Source: Ciona savignyi
Taxonomy: Eukaryota > Chordata > Ascidiacea > Phlebobranchia > Cionidae
Direction of reading: 5' to 3'
Assembly: GCA_000149265.1 (NCBI GenBank)
Contig: CH002026.1
Coordinates: 133,898 to 197,897 of the forward strand
Length of the DNA: 64,000 bases
The notes beneath the pieces are model-generated. The model had not been told where the DNA came from, did no database searches, and worked only from the letters and a program-made list of their open reading frames with translations. Shown here in pieces: positions 1-12,400 of this stretch. The position numbers were made by a program, and so were the translations under genes. The first letter of the stretch is position 1; every line of letters starts with the position of its first letter.

Positions 1-83
1 TATCCTATTAAGTTGTGCCCTTAGCGGATAGATTAAGGATAAGATCTTCTACACGTTGGTTATTATGTGCGTCGAGCAAAAGC

Positions 84-440
84 TCTCGGCGGTGGGGTGG
101 GGTAAATGGGGTACAAAAGTAGGATGTGTGGTAAATTGGGTACAAAAGTAGCGGTTTTATTAGGGTGGGGTAAATGGGGTATATGCAGTGTCAGCTCCAT
201 TTTGATGTGGGGTAAATGGGGTACATGTGGTGTGGATCCATTTTGGTGTGGGGTGAATAGGGTACAGGTGGTGTCAGTTCTATTTGGTGTGGGGTAAATG
301 GGGTACATGTGGTGTGGATCCATTTTAGTGTGGGGTGAATAGGGTACAGGTGGTGTCAGTCCCACTTTGGTATAACTAACTAGGGTATAGGTGGGTTTTA
401 ATATGATGTGGGTGAATGGGGTACAAGAGGGGTAGATTTC
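84..440. repeat. GT-rich minisatellite in a GUSB intron
   Basis: Imperfect tandem units of about 35 bases, built around GGGGTAAATGGGGTACA and alternating with a GTGAATAGGGTACAGG variant, so the higher-order period is about 70. The tract ends about 40 bases before the first visible GUSB exon. No coding potential is claimed. Confidence 0.7.
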
Positions 441-481
441 ACTTTTCACCCGCCTGCCATAACTGGTCTGTGACGTAATAG

Positions 482-3400
482 GTAATGGAGCACGAGGGCG
501 GTCATCTGCCGTTCGAAAGTGACGTCACGACACGATTGCAATACGTCACGACAAACCGGGTGACGATAGCAGTGAACAACACGCTGACACCGAACACACT
601 GCCCCCGGGAAAGATCAACCATTACATGGGCAGGGACGATTATCCGGAAGGATATTTTACACAGGTTATTTTTTGTTTGGTGGTGACATTTTATTAGAAA
701 AATACGACACAGCAGTAAGGACAAATGGTGAACAACCAAACAATGTGTGGGCCAGCAGCAGCCGAACGGCCGAATGTCTTCGTAAAAGGTTATTTACATG
801 TAAAGAGTTAAACAGATTCCCACTTTATACAGGTTATTGGGTTAATGGAGTTTTATTTGGAAATGGTTTGCCGACGGTGTCCTTTATATTTTTATCTTTT
901 CGCTGCTACATAACATCTGTTATCGCATTTTTTTCGCTTATATATTGTCACGAATTAATAGAGCTATAGAGGTAATACGAACGCATGAGTATGCCAATAT
1001 TGATGGTAATCTATAACCCATCCGCACAGCGTTAAAGTTACAACTGTGGGAACTATCTTACAAATCTTTCATTTTTAGTAAAAACCGCCATTTTCCGTTA
1101 TCTTTCGATTTTGAATTAAAAAAAGTCACGGAAAATGAAAACAAACTAACGAGCAATCTTTGGGTGAAATGTACATTTTGATTCACCAATAAATGCTTGA
1201 CTGATTATCGGTACATACTTCCGATAATATAACAAAACACAGGAATATACATTGGCCAAACGGCTGCCATAGTAAATGTATATACGTTGAAGTTTAAGCA
1301 CGAAGGCACATTTAAGAGGGTGCCTCTAAATACTACAGGATCGCTTGGAGCGCATTTATAAGACACCCACTAAGGTTAAATAAAAGACGAAATAAGTAGC
1401 TTTTACCAGAACTTTGTCATAAAATATATTTATATTTTTGAATATTAAGCTATAAATATGTAAAAAAGGCGTAATTTTATCATTTTAAAATATAAATATA
1501 TAAAAAAGGCGTAATTTTACCATTTTAAGATATAAATATGAAAAAGGCGTAATTTTACCATTTACAGAACTATTTTTGTCGCAGGAATATCAGTTCGATT
1601 TCTTTAACTACGCCGGCATTCACCGTCCAGTGAAGCTCTACACTACCCCCCTCGTTCGTACCAGCGAGATAGCGACTACTTATGACGTCACAACCGACCA
1701 CGCAAGCGCCACTGTTCATTACGTCATTAACATCACCGACGGCGCTGAGCGTCGACGATTGTTCGCCAATTACAACGTCACAGTGGTACTTCAAAGCGCT
1801 AATGGTGACGTAATAAACAAAACGACGGGAGGTGAAGGCGATATAATTGTGACGAACCCAAGGCTATGGTGGCCGGTGGGAATGAGCGAGGATGTGGGGT
1901 ATCTATACACGTTGGTGGTGTATGCTGGTGTATTTGGGATGAACGCACCGACTAATACAGATATTTACAGGTAAACACATTAAAAAAGCGGGAAGGAGGG
2001 AAACCGCACATTAAAATGAAGATTAGGGCATGAGAGTCGGTTTTAAAAAAGTGGTTGGAATTAAGGTTAGTTCTGGGGTTGAGATTAGTGTTTAGGGCAG
2101 GGTTAGAATTAGTTTTCTTAATTTTAGTAAGCAGTTTCCCTCCTTCCCTTCTTGCCGCTTTTCCTCCTTTTAGTGTTGCCCCACGAAGACGTGTATCTAA
2201 ATCTCATAATGCAGTAGTACGCATGTGTTAAAATTATTCTATTTCGATCACTAATTAATTTCGTATAAAAAAGCTATGTTTATTTTTTACCGACACGAAG
2301 GTTCGAACCTATGATTGGTTGGTCACCACCGGGCCGGGCTTTGAAAATTAGCCAGTATACGTATCGGTCGCGTTCACCATTTGACCACGTCACAACAGTG
2401 AAAGATGTGCAACGAAAAAAGCAATATTTTTATTACAAACAGTAATATAGGTTTTTCTTTTGGGTCAAATCGATGTTTAAAACGCGTTGTTAAAGTTCAT
2501 ACAGCTGGCGAGTCATGAATACAGATCCAAAGCATTTCGATGTTGTAAATGTTAAACTCCGTGCAGAGACGGCACACAGCACTGCGCCCGCCATCTAAGT
2601 GACACATTGCGCATATATCCAGCAATTTGTACCCCGTTAAAAAGTGTTATTAATTTCTAGAAATTACAAGTACTCAAAAATTGCACGCAAGAAAAAGATA
2701 TATTTCGCTCTAAACAGACATTTCTTATAAAAGTTCGTTTCACAGGCTCAAAATCGGGATTCGGAGCGTATCAGTCGACAGTTCTATCAAGATCAACGGA
2801 CGACCGTTCTACGTCATAGGCGTGGGAAAACACGAGGATTGGGACGTCAGAGGAAAAGGATTTGATTGGTCGATGGTAGTGAAGGATTTTAACCTGCTCG
2901 ATTGGCTTGGAGCAAACGCGTTCAGAACGAGCCACTATCCGTATGCGGAGGAGATTATGCAGGTGGGGATATAGGATTGTGTGGTAGTTTGTGATATGTA
3001 TGTACGCATTGGCTCTGAGCCTTTGTGAGTTCGTAGTTGGACCAATTAATAATGTTGCGATCATTTGTAAGTCGTCGGCTCTTTAAACGGGTCGGTAGTG
3101 AACGGCGCTGCTGTAAATCTCGCCAAAAATCCAAGGCTCGAATTATTATGAAGAGTTTGGACTCGCCCCGAAGACCATTTTCCGTATAGAAATAGGTATA
3201 TAACGGTGACGTTATCTCTCTGACAACATTTTTTTATAATAAAGGTACACGCACAATTCACCACACAAAAAAGACGATAACAGGAAAAAACAATTTAAAA
3301 AGGTGCTATTTTAGGATAAAGCCCCATTTAATGGCATATTGTGTAATCTTGTTTTTCTTTAACTATTTGGCCACATCCTAACAGTGAATTCGGCAGATGT

Positions 3401-5472
3401 GTGATGAACGGGGTATCGTGGTCGTCGACGAGTGCCCGGCGGTTGGTATGAGGTCAGCCGACAACTTCGTCAACAAAACGCTGACTCATCACTTGAACGT
3501 GATTGGTGAACTAGTGACACGTGACCGAAACCACCCGTCCGTGATAATGTGGTCAGTGGCGAACGAACCGAGCTCACAGCTGCCTCAAGCGGCCAATTAT
3601 TTTAAGGTATTTTTGGAGTTTTTAAATTGTACGATAAAGTAAGGTCGGCAAACACCAACTGGTGCACTATGTACGACAAGCTTTTAAACGAACTGGTTTT
3701 TATTAAATCTCTGCCCGGAGTTTTATATTTACAACATTAAAAATGCTTTGGATCTGTAACCATGACTGGCCAGCTGCTGTATAAACTTAAAAAACGCGTT
3801 TTAAACATCAATTTGACCGAAAGGAAAACGCACAGTAATAGCGATAGAACAACTAATTGACCGAAACAAAAACATGTAGTGTTAATAAAACTTAAGAAGC
3901 CATTAAAAAACAGTTTTGATCGAAACAAAACGTACATTCCAGTCATACGATCAAATAAGAACACTTTTGGTTTGACTATTACTTAAAAAAGCGTGGTCCA
4001 ACTACAAATTTACTCACTCTTACGAATACAAATTAAATCAATAGTGTGAAAGCTAAAGGCCGCAAAAATCATATCCACAGGACATTGTCCGCCAGCGGGC
4101 CTGTAGTTGGACCACGCTAACTTAAACATTGCCATTTGCCATTTTCAGACAGTTCTGGACAGAGTTCGCGAGCTTGACCCAACCCGCCCCGCTACGTTCG
4201 TGTGCAACGCGGGCTACGATAGCGACGTGGCCACCGCCTTCGTGGACGTGGTGTGTGTGAATAAGTACGAGGGATGGTACGATGACGCGGGGCGTGTGGA
4301 GGTTATACGGAAACGGCTGAGCTACTTCCTCAACAAGTGGTATGAGGTGAGAGCCGTTTCTAAGCGCAAAACTAAAACAAGGAAGGTGTAGGTAGGAAAA
4401 AAGGGAAACTGCTCACTAAAATATAGATTACGGTGGTAAGGGTTAAAATTATCGTTAGTTTTGGGGTTGAGATTAGAGTTTAGGACAGGGTAAAATTACT
4501 TTTCATAGTTTGGGTGAGAAGTTTTCCTTCTTCCCTCCTTACATCTTTTCCTTATATTATTGTTGCCCGATTCGTTGTAAGTTTCGGACTGGGCCGGTTA
4601 AATTTGTTTGGTTTAGCAAGGGACACATTTGATATTACTGTTTCAAGGAGAGTTTAAAGAATAGAAGATACAGTCTTGTGTAAATCCTTCGTGTAATTTT
4701 TTCCGTGTAAACAGGATTATCAGTTTATAATTTTAACTTATCACAGTTAATACAGCTCACTTAATCACATGGCTTTCTAGTTCATTTCTGTTGTGGAAAT
4801 GCGTTTAATTTCTATCCCGGTAGGTATCCAGACAGTTTAAGTTGTGCCCTGTAATTAATCATGCCAGCATTCATGTAATAATCATTTACTTTGGAATGTT
4901 ACATTCTTTGTGTGTATTTCGTGCTATATAACTCGACGTGTTTTCGTGTTCAATTAATTTACTACGATTCACTACCTAGTACCTCCAATACATGAATACA
5001 ACAATTTCAATATATGTAGAAACTTTTTTAAATATTTTGCGTTTGCGTAATATTGTGTCTCTTGTTGCAGAAACGCGGGAAACCGATCATCCATATGGAG
5101 TGGGGCGCTGGTGCAATATCCGGTTTCCATTCGGACCCGAGCCTTATGTATACCGAGGAGTATCTCTGTGACGTAATGCGGGAGCACTTCCAAACCTTCG
5201 ATTCCCTGCGCGCGGGTTCGAATCCCATCCTCGCCGGCGAAATGATCTGGAACTTTGCCGATTTCGCGACAGCGCAAGCTACAACGAGAGCGTACGGCAA
5301 CCGGAAAGGTTTGTTTACACGACAGCGGCAGCCGAAATCGCCAGCGTTCGTCATACGTGAGCGTTATCGGACGCTAAGGAACCAAAGTGTTGCCGAGGGG
5401 AATTTGGAACCGGATTCGATCGGGGAACACTGGTGGAGGGAAGTAAGGGAAAGATGGGTCGATCGGCTCTGA
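482..5472 (+). CDS. GUSB: beta-glucuronidase, 3' six exons (N-terminus off the left edge)
   Basis: Lysosomal glycosidase of family GH2 that removes terminal beta-D-glucuronate from glycosaminoglycans. Exons joined on GT/AG borders with consistent phases: 482-664, 1585-1970, 2746-2962, 3397-3606, 4149-4346, 5071-5472 (1,596 nt, 531 residues plus TGA stop). The order follows vertebrate GUSB. The end of the sugar-binding domain comes first ([34 protein letters not shown]). The immunoglobulin-like domain follows, then the catalytic barrel ([19 protein letters not shown]). The acid/base Glu is visible in WSVANEP (codon 3565-3567) and the nucleophile Glu in [10 protein letters not shown] (codon 5239-5241). 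The C-terminal [14 protein letters not shown] block is also conserved. About 120 N-terminal residues, including the signal peptide, must lie left of the window. Introns hold MITEs, a SINE and an inverted repeat. Both catalytic residues are intact, so the gene looks functional. Confidence 0.94.
1318..1370. repeat. solitary end of a foldback MITE
   Basis: GGTGCCTCTAAATACTACAG followed by a GCTTGGAGCGC stretch matches the terminal inverted repeat of the element at 43274-43619. Only one end is seen here, inside a GUSB intron. Confidence 0.55.
1440..1575. repeat. three tandem AT-rich 40-bp units
   Basis: Three copies of a unit of about 40 bases containing AAAAAGGCGTAATTTTA end just before the splice acceptor of the GUSB exon at 1585. 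Confidence 0.6.
1981..2190. repeat. MITE with purine-rich inverted ends
   Basis: Inverted ends: GCGGGAAGGAGGGAAAC on the left, and its pyrimidine complement followed by CTCCTTTTAGTGTTGCCC on the right. The core contains GTTCTGGGGTTGAGATTAG, shared with the copies near 4.4, 6.2, 7.4, 33.4 and 46.4 kb. It lies in a GUSB intron. Confidence 0.65.
2287..2396 (-). repeat. tRNA-derived SINE (family 2), diverged copy
   Basis: Reverse complement of the family-2 pattern: a GTGG..AATGGTGAACGCGACC A-box-like start, then CGATACGTATACTGGC, then GGTTCGAACC as B box. Well diverged from the copies at 48.4 and 56.4 kb. Confidence 0.5.
2448..2545 (+). repeat. left arm of a 1.3-kb spaced inverted repeat
   Basis: This stretch, with GATGTTTAAAACGCGTT and ACAGATCCAAAGC, recurs in reverse complement at about 3743-3832. 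The two arms flank the GUSB exons at 2746 and 3397. Confidence 0.65.
3743..3832 (-). repeat. right arm of the GUSB inverted repeat
   Basis: Begins GCTTTGGATCTGTAACCATG and continues through AACGCGTTTTAAACATCAA. It is the diverged reverse complement of 2448-2545. Confidence 0.65.
3990..4121. repeat. short MITE
   Basis: About 130 bases bounded by AGCGTGGTCCAACTACA on the left and its reverse complement TGTAGTTGGACCACGCT on the right. It sits just upstream of the GUSB exon at 4149. Confidence 0.7.
4385..4570. repeat. MITE, same family as 1981-2190, diverged
   Basis: The left end has AAAGGGAAACTGCTCACTAA, the core TTTTGGGGTTGAGATTAG, and the right end CCTTCTTCCCTCC followed by TTGTTGCCC. It lies in the GUSB intron before the last exon. 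Confidence 0.6.
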
Positions 5473-5637
5473 GCTGACGTCAGCGCAGAAACATGTGATC
5501 AGGGATCGTAACAGTGTAATTCCTTTTGTGCCTCTTGTTATAAGCGTGCGCCTCGCTTCTTACTTTACTAATTAGGTGTATTACGTGTTCGCGCCTTTTC
5601 ATGATACGTACTTGTTATCATAATTGTTACCTAATCC

Positions 5638-5905
5638 GGAGTAATTAGGAAATATTTCGCTTAAAAACAATCCTGAATCTGCTATGCAACCGACTATTTT
5701 CCATCCAAATCCTTAAAAAAATTACACTAGCAACACCTATGATGTTAGACTTTTGAATTTTTAACAAGACAGTCAAGTAGCATCTACAGGTCTTCAGTGG
5801 CTAAATGTGTAGCAATATTATATTTTAAGAGACAGTAACAATTTTTTTCCATGTGTATGTATGTTTTACACTAATTCTGTACTGCTTTTGATTCCTACCA
5901 ACACC
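5638..5905 (+). repeat. dispersed repeat, copy 1
   Basis: Shares GTAATTAG.AAATATTTCGC at the start and CCATGTGTATGTAT plus TTTTACACTAATTCTGTA near the end with 8554-8785, in the same orientation. No terminal repeats were recognised. Confidence 0.6.
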
Positions 5906-6197
5906 CAACACACTGGACCGTGTAACAATAACCACAAACATAACTGAGGAAAGAGGCATGGGCAGTATAATTGACTGAAGCATGTTATTGCATATGTGTT
6001 AAATAAAATATAAATGCCATTTAAAAAGCGGTTTGCATGTTTTACGGAATCGAAGTAGTTTAAGTAAAAACTTTGCATTTGTTGCTATTCACAGGCGTTG
6101 GCGTGAACGTTTTTCGGCAATTCACACCCTTGCGCCCGGATAGCAAGAATAGCTTGTTTGGTGCTTTCCCGTTACATCTATACCGAGATATATCTTA

Positions 6198-6405
6198 CAG
6201 GCAACACTAAAAGGAGGGAAAGAGGGAAACTGCACACTCAAATAACGGAAACTAATTTAAACCCTTCCCTGAACACTAATCTCAACTACGAAACTAACCC
6301 TAACTTCAACCCCATGTTTAAAACTCTGTTGTCATCTTCATTTTAGTGTGCAGATTCCCTCTACCCTCCTTCCCTTCCTCCCGCTTCCCTCCTTTTAGTT
6401 TTCTC
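6198..6405. repeat. MITE flanked by a roughly 50-bp duplicated host segment
   Basis: Begins GCAACACTAAAAGGAGGGAA and ends TTCCCTCCTTTTAGT. On both sides lies the same host sequence: AGCTTGTTTGGTGC through ACCGAGATATATCT, at about 6147-6190 and 6427-6472. That segment is the intron start next to the splice donor of the last visible CEP135 exon, so the donor-side sequence now exists twice. Confidence 0.65.
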
Positions 6406-6474
6406 CATCAAAAAGATAGCAACACTAGCTTGTTTGGTGCCTTCCCGTTAGTTCTATACCGAGATATATCTCAC

Positions 6475-9400
6475 CACATTCGCGTCGTGTAGTTTAGATT
6501 CGGCTCCCTCTCCATATCGCTGAGATTGCCGCAGTTCGAGTTGAGCTTCGTGGATTTCACGATCGGCAGCCACCACCGCGTCCTGTCGGAAAATGAACAA
6601 TTTTACACCAAATTCGACAAAACAGCGGAACAAATATAACGACTATTTCCCAGGTTCTATTCCTTTCTCTATTTTACTTTTCTTTTTTACTGTCGGAAAA
6701 CGAACAAATTTACACCTAATTCCACAAAACAGCGGAAAAAATATGGGCTGTATTTCAGCAGGTTTTATTTCTTTTTTTATTTTACTTTTTTTTTATTGTC
6801 TGATAACGATCTAATTTACACTGAATTCCACAAAACAGCGAAAGGATCTATATCCACATGTTTTATTCCTTTCTCTATTTTACTTCTCATTTTTACTGTC
6901 GAAAAACGAACAAATTTACACTTAGTTCGACAAAATAGTGGAACAAATATAACGTCTATTTCCACAGTTTTTATTCCTTTCTCTATTTTACTGCGTAATT
7001 TATCGATTGGGTTTGATTTTTTGCAACATAAATAAAAACAAATTCGTAGTCTAATTACCGACAACTTCCAATCTTTTTTGAAATATTTATCCATAAGAAA
7101 ATGTATACGTAAAAAAAACATTAAAATCGACAACAATTGATGCCTGGTGATCGTTAAACTGTGATTCTGGTGCAGCAGAGCAGTCCTCACCTGTTTATCT
7201 TGTTCAAGCTGTTGAGCCAATCGGTCAATATCCCTCAGTTCAGCGTGCAGCCTATCAACCTCTCTGCTTAGACGCTGGCTGTCGGCAACAGCGAGTGATT
7301 TTCCATCCTCCAAGTCTTTTATCCTGTCTTCTAACTCCTGGTTGCTTTGCTGAAGGTAGTCCACCTGCGGAGATTGCGGAGAATATTTGCGACCTTAATA
7401 AGGGTACAGAGTGATAAACAACTGTGTATATGGGCAACGCTATAGCGAGGGAAAGTGGTAAGGAGGGCAACTGATGACCAAAACCACGGAAACTAATTTA
7501 AACCCTTGTTTCTCCAGAACTAACCCTAACTCTAACCCCATGTTTAAAAATAACTCTAAAGCCATAATCTTTATTTTAGTGTGCAGTTTCCCTCCTTAGC
7601 TATAGCGTTGCCCATATACACAGTTGTTTATCACTCTGTATCCTTATTAAGGTTTAATGTTTATACCACCACAGTTTTCTATTCATCTAGCATATAGAGT
7701 GAAAACAAATCCGCATCATTGCGACCGTTTTTATTATACACATGGCGCGACGCGTACGAATACTGGAGTCTTTAATACTTACAGCAGCATCATAAAAAAC
7801 GGTCGCGGTAAACGATTTACTCGCGTTAGCTTCCACACGCAAGTTAATCCTTACTCGCCCGAAATTTAATGAATTTTTTGGCCCTGCTGATAGCCCAAAG
7901 AAGTCACCAAAATTTACCTGCAGATTGAGGTGCGAAATGAGTCGCTCATTGCTTCGGTTCTTCGCTTCCAGAGAGATCACGTCTTGCGGTCTACCGCCCT
8001 CTAGCGACCGGTTTAAACGATCAATTTCCCGATCTCGACCCTCCACCTAAGCAAGAGTATTACTTAAGTTTATTCATTTTTTGCCCCGGTATTTAAAAAT
8101 GGCAAGCGAATAAAATAGCGACACGGGAACAGGAAAAGACGGCAAAACGAACAGTCGTTAAAACACGTCATTAAAAAAAGGATATAATTTAATAAATATA
8201 GCGGACGCGGCAGCCAAACCTAGGCGAAAAAACAATACTGGAAAAACAAAATTTAATTAAAACCAAACGATATGAAGCCCTGAAGAAGAGTGTGCGGTAA
8301 AGCGCGTATTGTTAGAAAACAAAATCCCTTTATTTATTTCAAACCCACTGAAAGCTTAAAATCAGGTTAAAAGTTTTGAAACTATTATCTGAGATGGACT
8401 AGAGATAACGACTGTTCGTTTTGCCTCCTGATCTTGGCCCTCTATCTGAGCAAAAGTATAGTTAAAAAAAATACTTTTATTTTCAAACCCCCTAAAAAAT
8501 GTCTCTCAGAGATATTTTATGTTGTTGTTACGCACACGATAATAAGGAACCACAAGTAATTAGAAAATATTTCGCTTAAAAACAATTCTAAATCCGCTAT
8601 GTAAAAATTGCGTCGTTTCATCTTTGAAAATTTTACAAGACAACCAAGTACTGCGTCTATGAAGCTACTATGTTACATTTAGGACAACATTAAATTTTAA
8701 TAATTGGGCAAAAAAACTATTTTCCCATGTGTATATATCTTTTACACTAATTCTGTATTGCTTTTGATTCCTTCAAACAGCATTTTTTTAAACGTGGTTG
8801 AGTTAGGAACTCATGATAGGCTTGTCCCTAAGACTATTTTTTTTCATAAAATTGTAATATGTATCGGTGGCGGCAACCATCAGCCAAACAACTGTCGCAA
8901 CATATGCTAATTGCCACCACTATAGGGACTTCCCCGGAGTGTGTGGTTAATTACGCGCATAAAACGGGTTTCACTATTCTGCGGGTAAGCGGGGTAGGAC
9001 AACACAGTATATCATGAGGATAAGTATTTTCGTCACTAACATAAGCGGGACGGGCTATATCATGAGCGGGAAGAAGTATTTTTGTCACAAAACATGAGCG
9101 GGATAAGTTATATCATAAAATAACCCTAAGCCCTCCTGAAATACCCGTTCTGTTCATGTGAGTAACGAAAATACCCTCTACCCCCTCTTCCCACTGTCCC
9201 GCAGAATAATGTGCTGTTCTGACCCGTTTTTACCGCAGATTAGTAAAGCCCATTGAAACAAGGTCACATTTACATTAAATTTAACTTCGACCACGAGTTA
9301 ACCACAAAATTATGCGTAACAATACCCAGTAATGTGGCCCCTACGTTTGTGAATAAATATGTGGTTAAGATATTGAATACTTTTCACGTAATAATTCGAC

Positions 9401-12400
9401 CCACCAAGAACTTTATTTTTCCACATCTGGCCCTGACTAGAGAAGTTACCCAACCTTGTTTTAATACAATACGATTATGTTAAAGAATCTTTAAAATCGC
9501 ATAACGTTACGCTGATTTAGGTCATAATTTATTGACTCGTTTTTATGACGTCAAAATACGGCCAGTCAAACAATGGATGACGTCACGAATACTCGGGTCT
9601 CAATGAAATCAGACTTTCGGGAAAATAAAGTTGCCGCGTCCAGTCATTCGCAAAACGCAAACATGGTAATGCGTCGTAAAAACAGTGATGCGATTCAAGA
9701 GGTTCGCGTGGGTTTGGTCGAGAAACCGTTCTTGGAACGTCGGGATAATCACCGATCCGATTCTTGCTTTTTATAAAGACATTAGATTTTTTAGGAAACA
9801 TGTTGTTAGTAAGTACGATACAAAAGAGTACCTGTTCTTAAAATTTTGAAACCTATCACTGGTCGTAACTATTTTGTATAGCCTGGGTCAATCGCTCCCA
9901 GGCGTCTCCCACGATAGTTAAACGAATATGACATGTTTTTTGTTCAAAATGATATACGCGTTTTGTGTGTATGTTTTTAATATTACGCAACTGTACTTAA
10001 TTATGATCTAAAATTACATTGATAATGAAGATATAAATAATGTTGTGGGGTTTACAGAACGAGGTGCGTAAAAGCTTGGGTAGTTTTGTAAACTAATCTT
10101 AAACTTGAATATACGGGGCGGTGAAATGTACACCACTTGAACTTACCCTGGGGCTCGTAGCATTCCTGCTTCTTGAACGGTACGGCATATCACTTATAGT
10201 TACACTTTCAACATAACGAAATGGGAATACGCTGTTAAACTGCCTGCGATGTAGCACAGTGATTGAAATTCTGCAACTTATGTTTTGTTCCTTTATCTTT
10301 GCTTAATAGAAGGACAACTATTAAACGCTCTTGCACTTACAGCAACTATCAATTAGGTTCCTGTGCAACGATATTAATAACCATACGCTAGACTGATCAA
10401 TACACTGTTTCAAACTAAAGACGGGAAACAAAACGGCCAAATTATCTAGCGTGAATTGCATCTGATTAACTTGAGAAGGTTTAATCACGCTAATTACATC
10501 CTAAACTTGGCTGGAGTCCTTCAAGCACCATACGGCAAGCTACCCTGGCAACGGTCTGCGCTCTTTCGAAATACTAACGGAAAACGATTCCGTAGTAAAT
10601 CGGTCCGAACATGCCTCTCGTACATACGCTATGACTGCCTATTGTTCGGCTGCCGGGAGCAAACCGGCGCTGTAGGTTTTGTTTCTTTTATGCTCTCACT
10701 CTCTCTCGTTTTTTTCGAGTTGGAATTTTTTGAACTAGGTTGCCACGGTTCGGTCGCGGCTTGATTGGCCGACAGTTGCCCAATAAGAGCTGTTGATCGG
10801 GCACACATACATTGATATTTTAAGTTGTTTGCTCACGGTTGAGGCTGATAAAACGCAGAACACGAAGCGACAGTCGGACCGATGATGACAAACGTTTTAA
10901 AAAGCCAACGCAAACAGTTCGCCTTTTGCTCTTCGGTAAGAAATAGCCTTCAGTTGCGGTTATATTAAGCTGACGATGTTAACAAGTTAAACACTAGACT
11001 GGTATGTATAAAACTGCGATAGTTACACCAACTGCATTTTTTTCTTCAGATTCATAATTACGAAATACACAAGGCAGTATTTTTCAAGCTTACTCTTTTT
11101 GATGTTTACAGTATCTTTGTCAAAGTGGGTCCAATTACCTTCGCGTATCTTGTTACTCAACGTGACTGGACATGATTACCAGACTGCTGGACAAGAGTAC
11201 ACACTATCGAGTGTCGAAATCAGATAACCAAGCAACTGTCTTTCAACAACAAGACGCTGATATTGGCACGGATTTCCCAATTTATTGTAATTCTAAAGCG
11301 GAAATGTTAGGGCGGATTAAATGCCCTACATATATAATAAGATTGTTCGAAAAAGCAGTTTTGTTTACTTTTGTATTTGGGCTGTTTTCGTAACCGATAA
11401 TGTTTTCGTAACCGGTCCAGTGCAGTTTATTGCATCAAACAAACATGAAGATTTGATGATACGCTTTACAGTTTACAGTGCAACACCTTTACCTTATTTA
11501 ACAGACCTTACGGCGCACAAGATTATAAGGCGAAACGGTTGCCTTACGGCACTTTGTTTTTAAAACATTAGTACCAGTACTGGTTTTAAGTAGAGGCAAT
11601 AAGGTATAAAGCACTACCTGGTTCATGCATTATGTGCACCAGTTTAAAGGCCCACGACTTATTTTTGAGAAACAGGGATTTAAAGTGCGCATTATGGTAG
11701 ATAAAATACGACACACCTCAGCGACGGTGGACATACGGTATTTAGGGGAATGATTGTGTAAAGATGAAGTCTTCTTACGTTTACCCAGCCCCGGGATAAG
11801 GTGAATATCCTGGCCGGTTGGGTTTCTGGTGCTTTGAAGGGGACAGTGTCAAGCGCTGCTGTATTGTAAATTGTAGTGGTTTCGTTTTAAATGGTTGATC
11901 AAAAGGTGTTGTAATTGTAACATCTACGCTGTAGTTAAAACGCTACAATAGCTGCAGTAACCCAACTGTGGACATTGGGTAATCTGACGGCTGTGTGTTA
12001 AAACGCCCACCGCGTTTTTCCATCTTCGAAAAAAAACTTGGGTATTTTAGTATTACCCTCGCAATTACGAATTGTATTTTTCATTCATAATCGATCAGCA
12101 GCGACCAAAAGCGTTAATAATAAATAATCTTTGACCAGGGAAGAAAATATGGGAATGGGGGCAAAGCAAGGGGATTATTCAGTAACACGGTTGGTGTGCG
12201 AATGGTAAAACAGAACAAAAAAGTTATACTGCAAAGCAACAACTAATCATGTACCTGATATTATTGAAAGATCACAACACCGCTCTGTATAAGTTAGCGT
12301 TATCTACGTTTACTAGCGGTAAACAAGTAACTATCTTTAAGTTCGGGGTTTTCTGGCCTGACGGAAGTTATTCTTCTTTGGTTTCTGTATCCGCGTTGAA

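Larger units (their letters stand above)
5473..6474. other. tail-to-tail interval between GUSB and the visible CEP135 end
   Basis: No convincing coding exon was found on either strand. The interval holds the GUSB 3' flank, a dispersed repeat (about 5638-5905) related to 8554-8785, and the MITE at 6198-6405. The remaining CEP135 exons expected beyond 6475 on the minus strand are not seen here. Confidence 0.6.

Noticed and set aside
63-449. Minus-strand frame of PHTKMDPHH-like repeats
   Set aside because: Translation of the GT-rich minisatellite.
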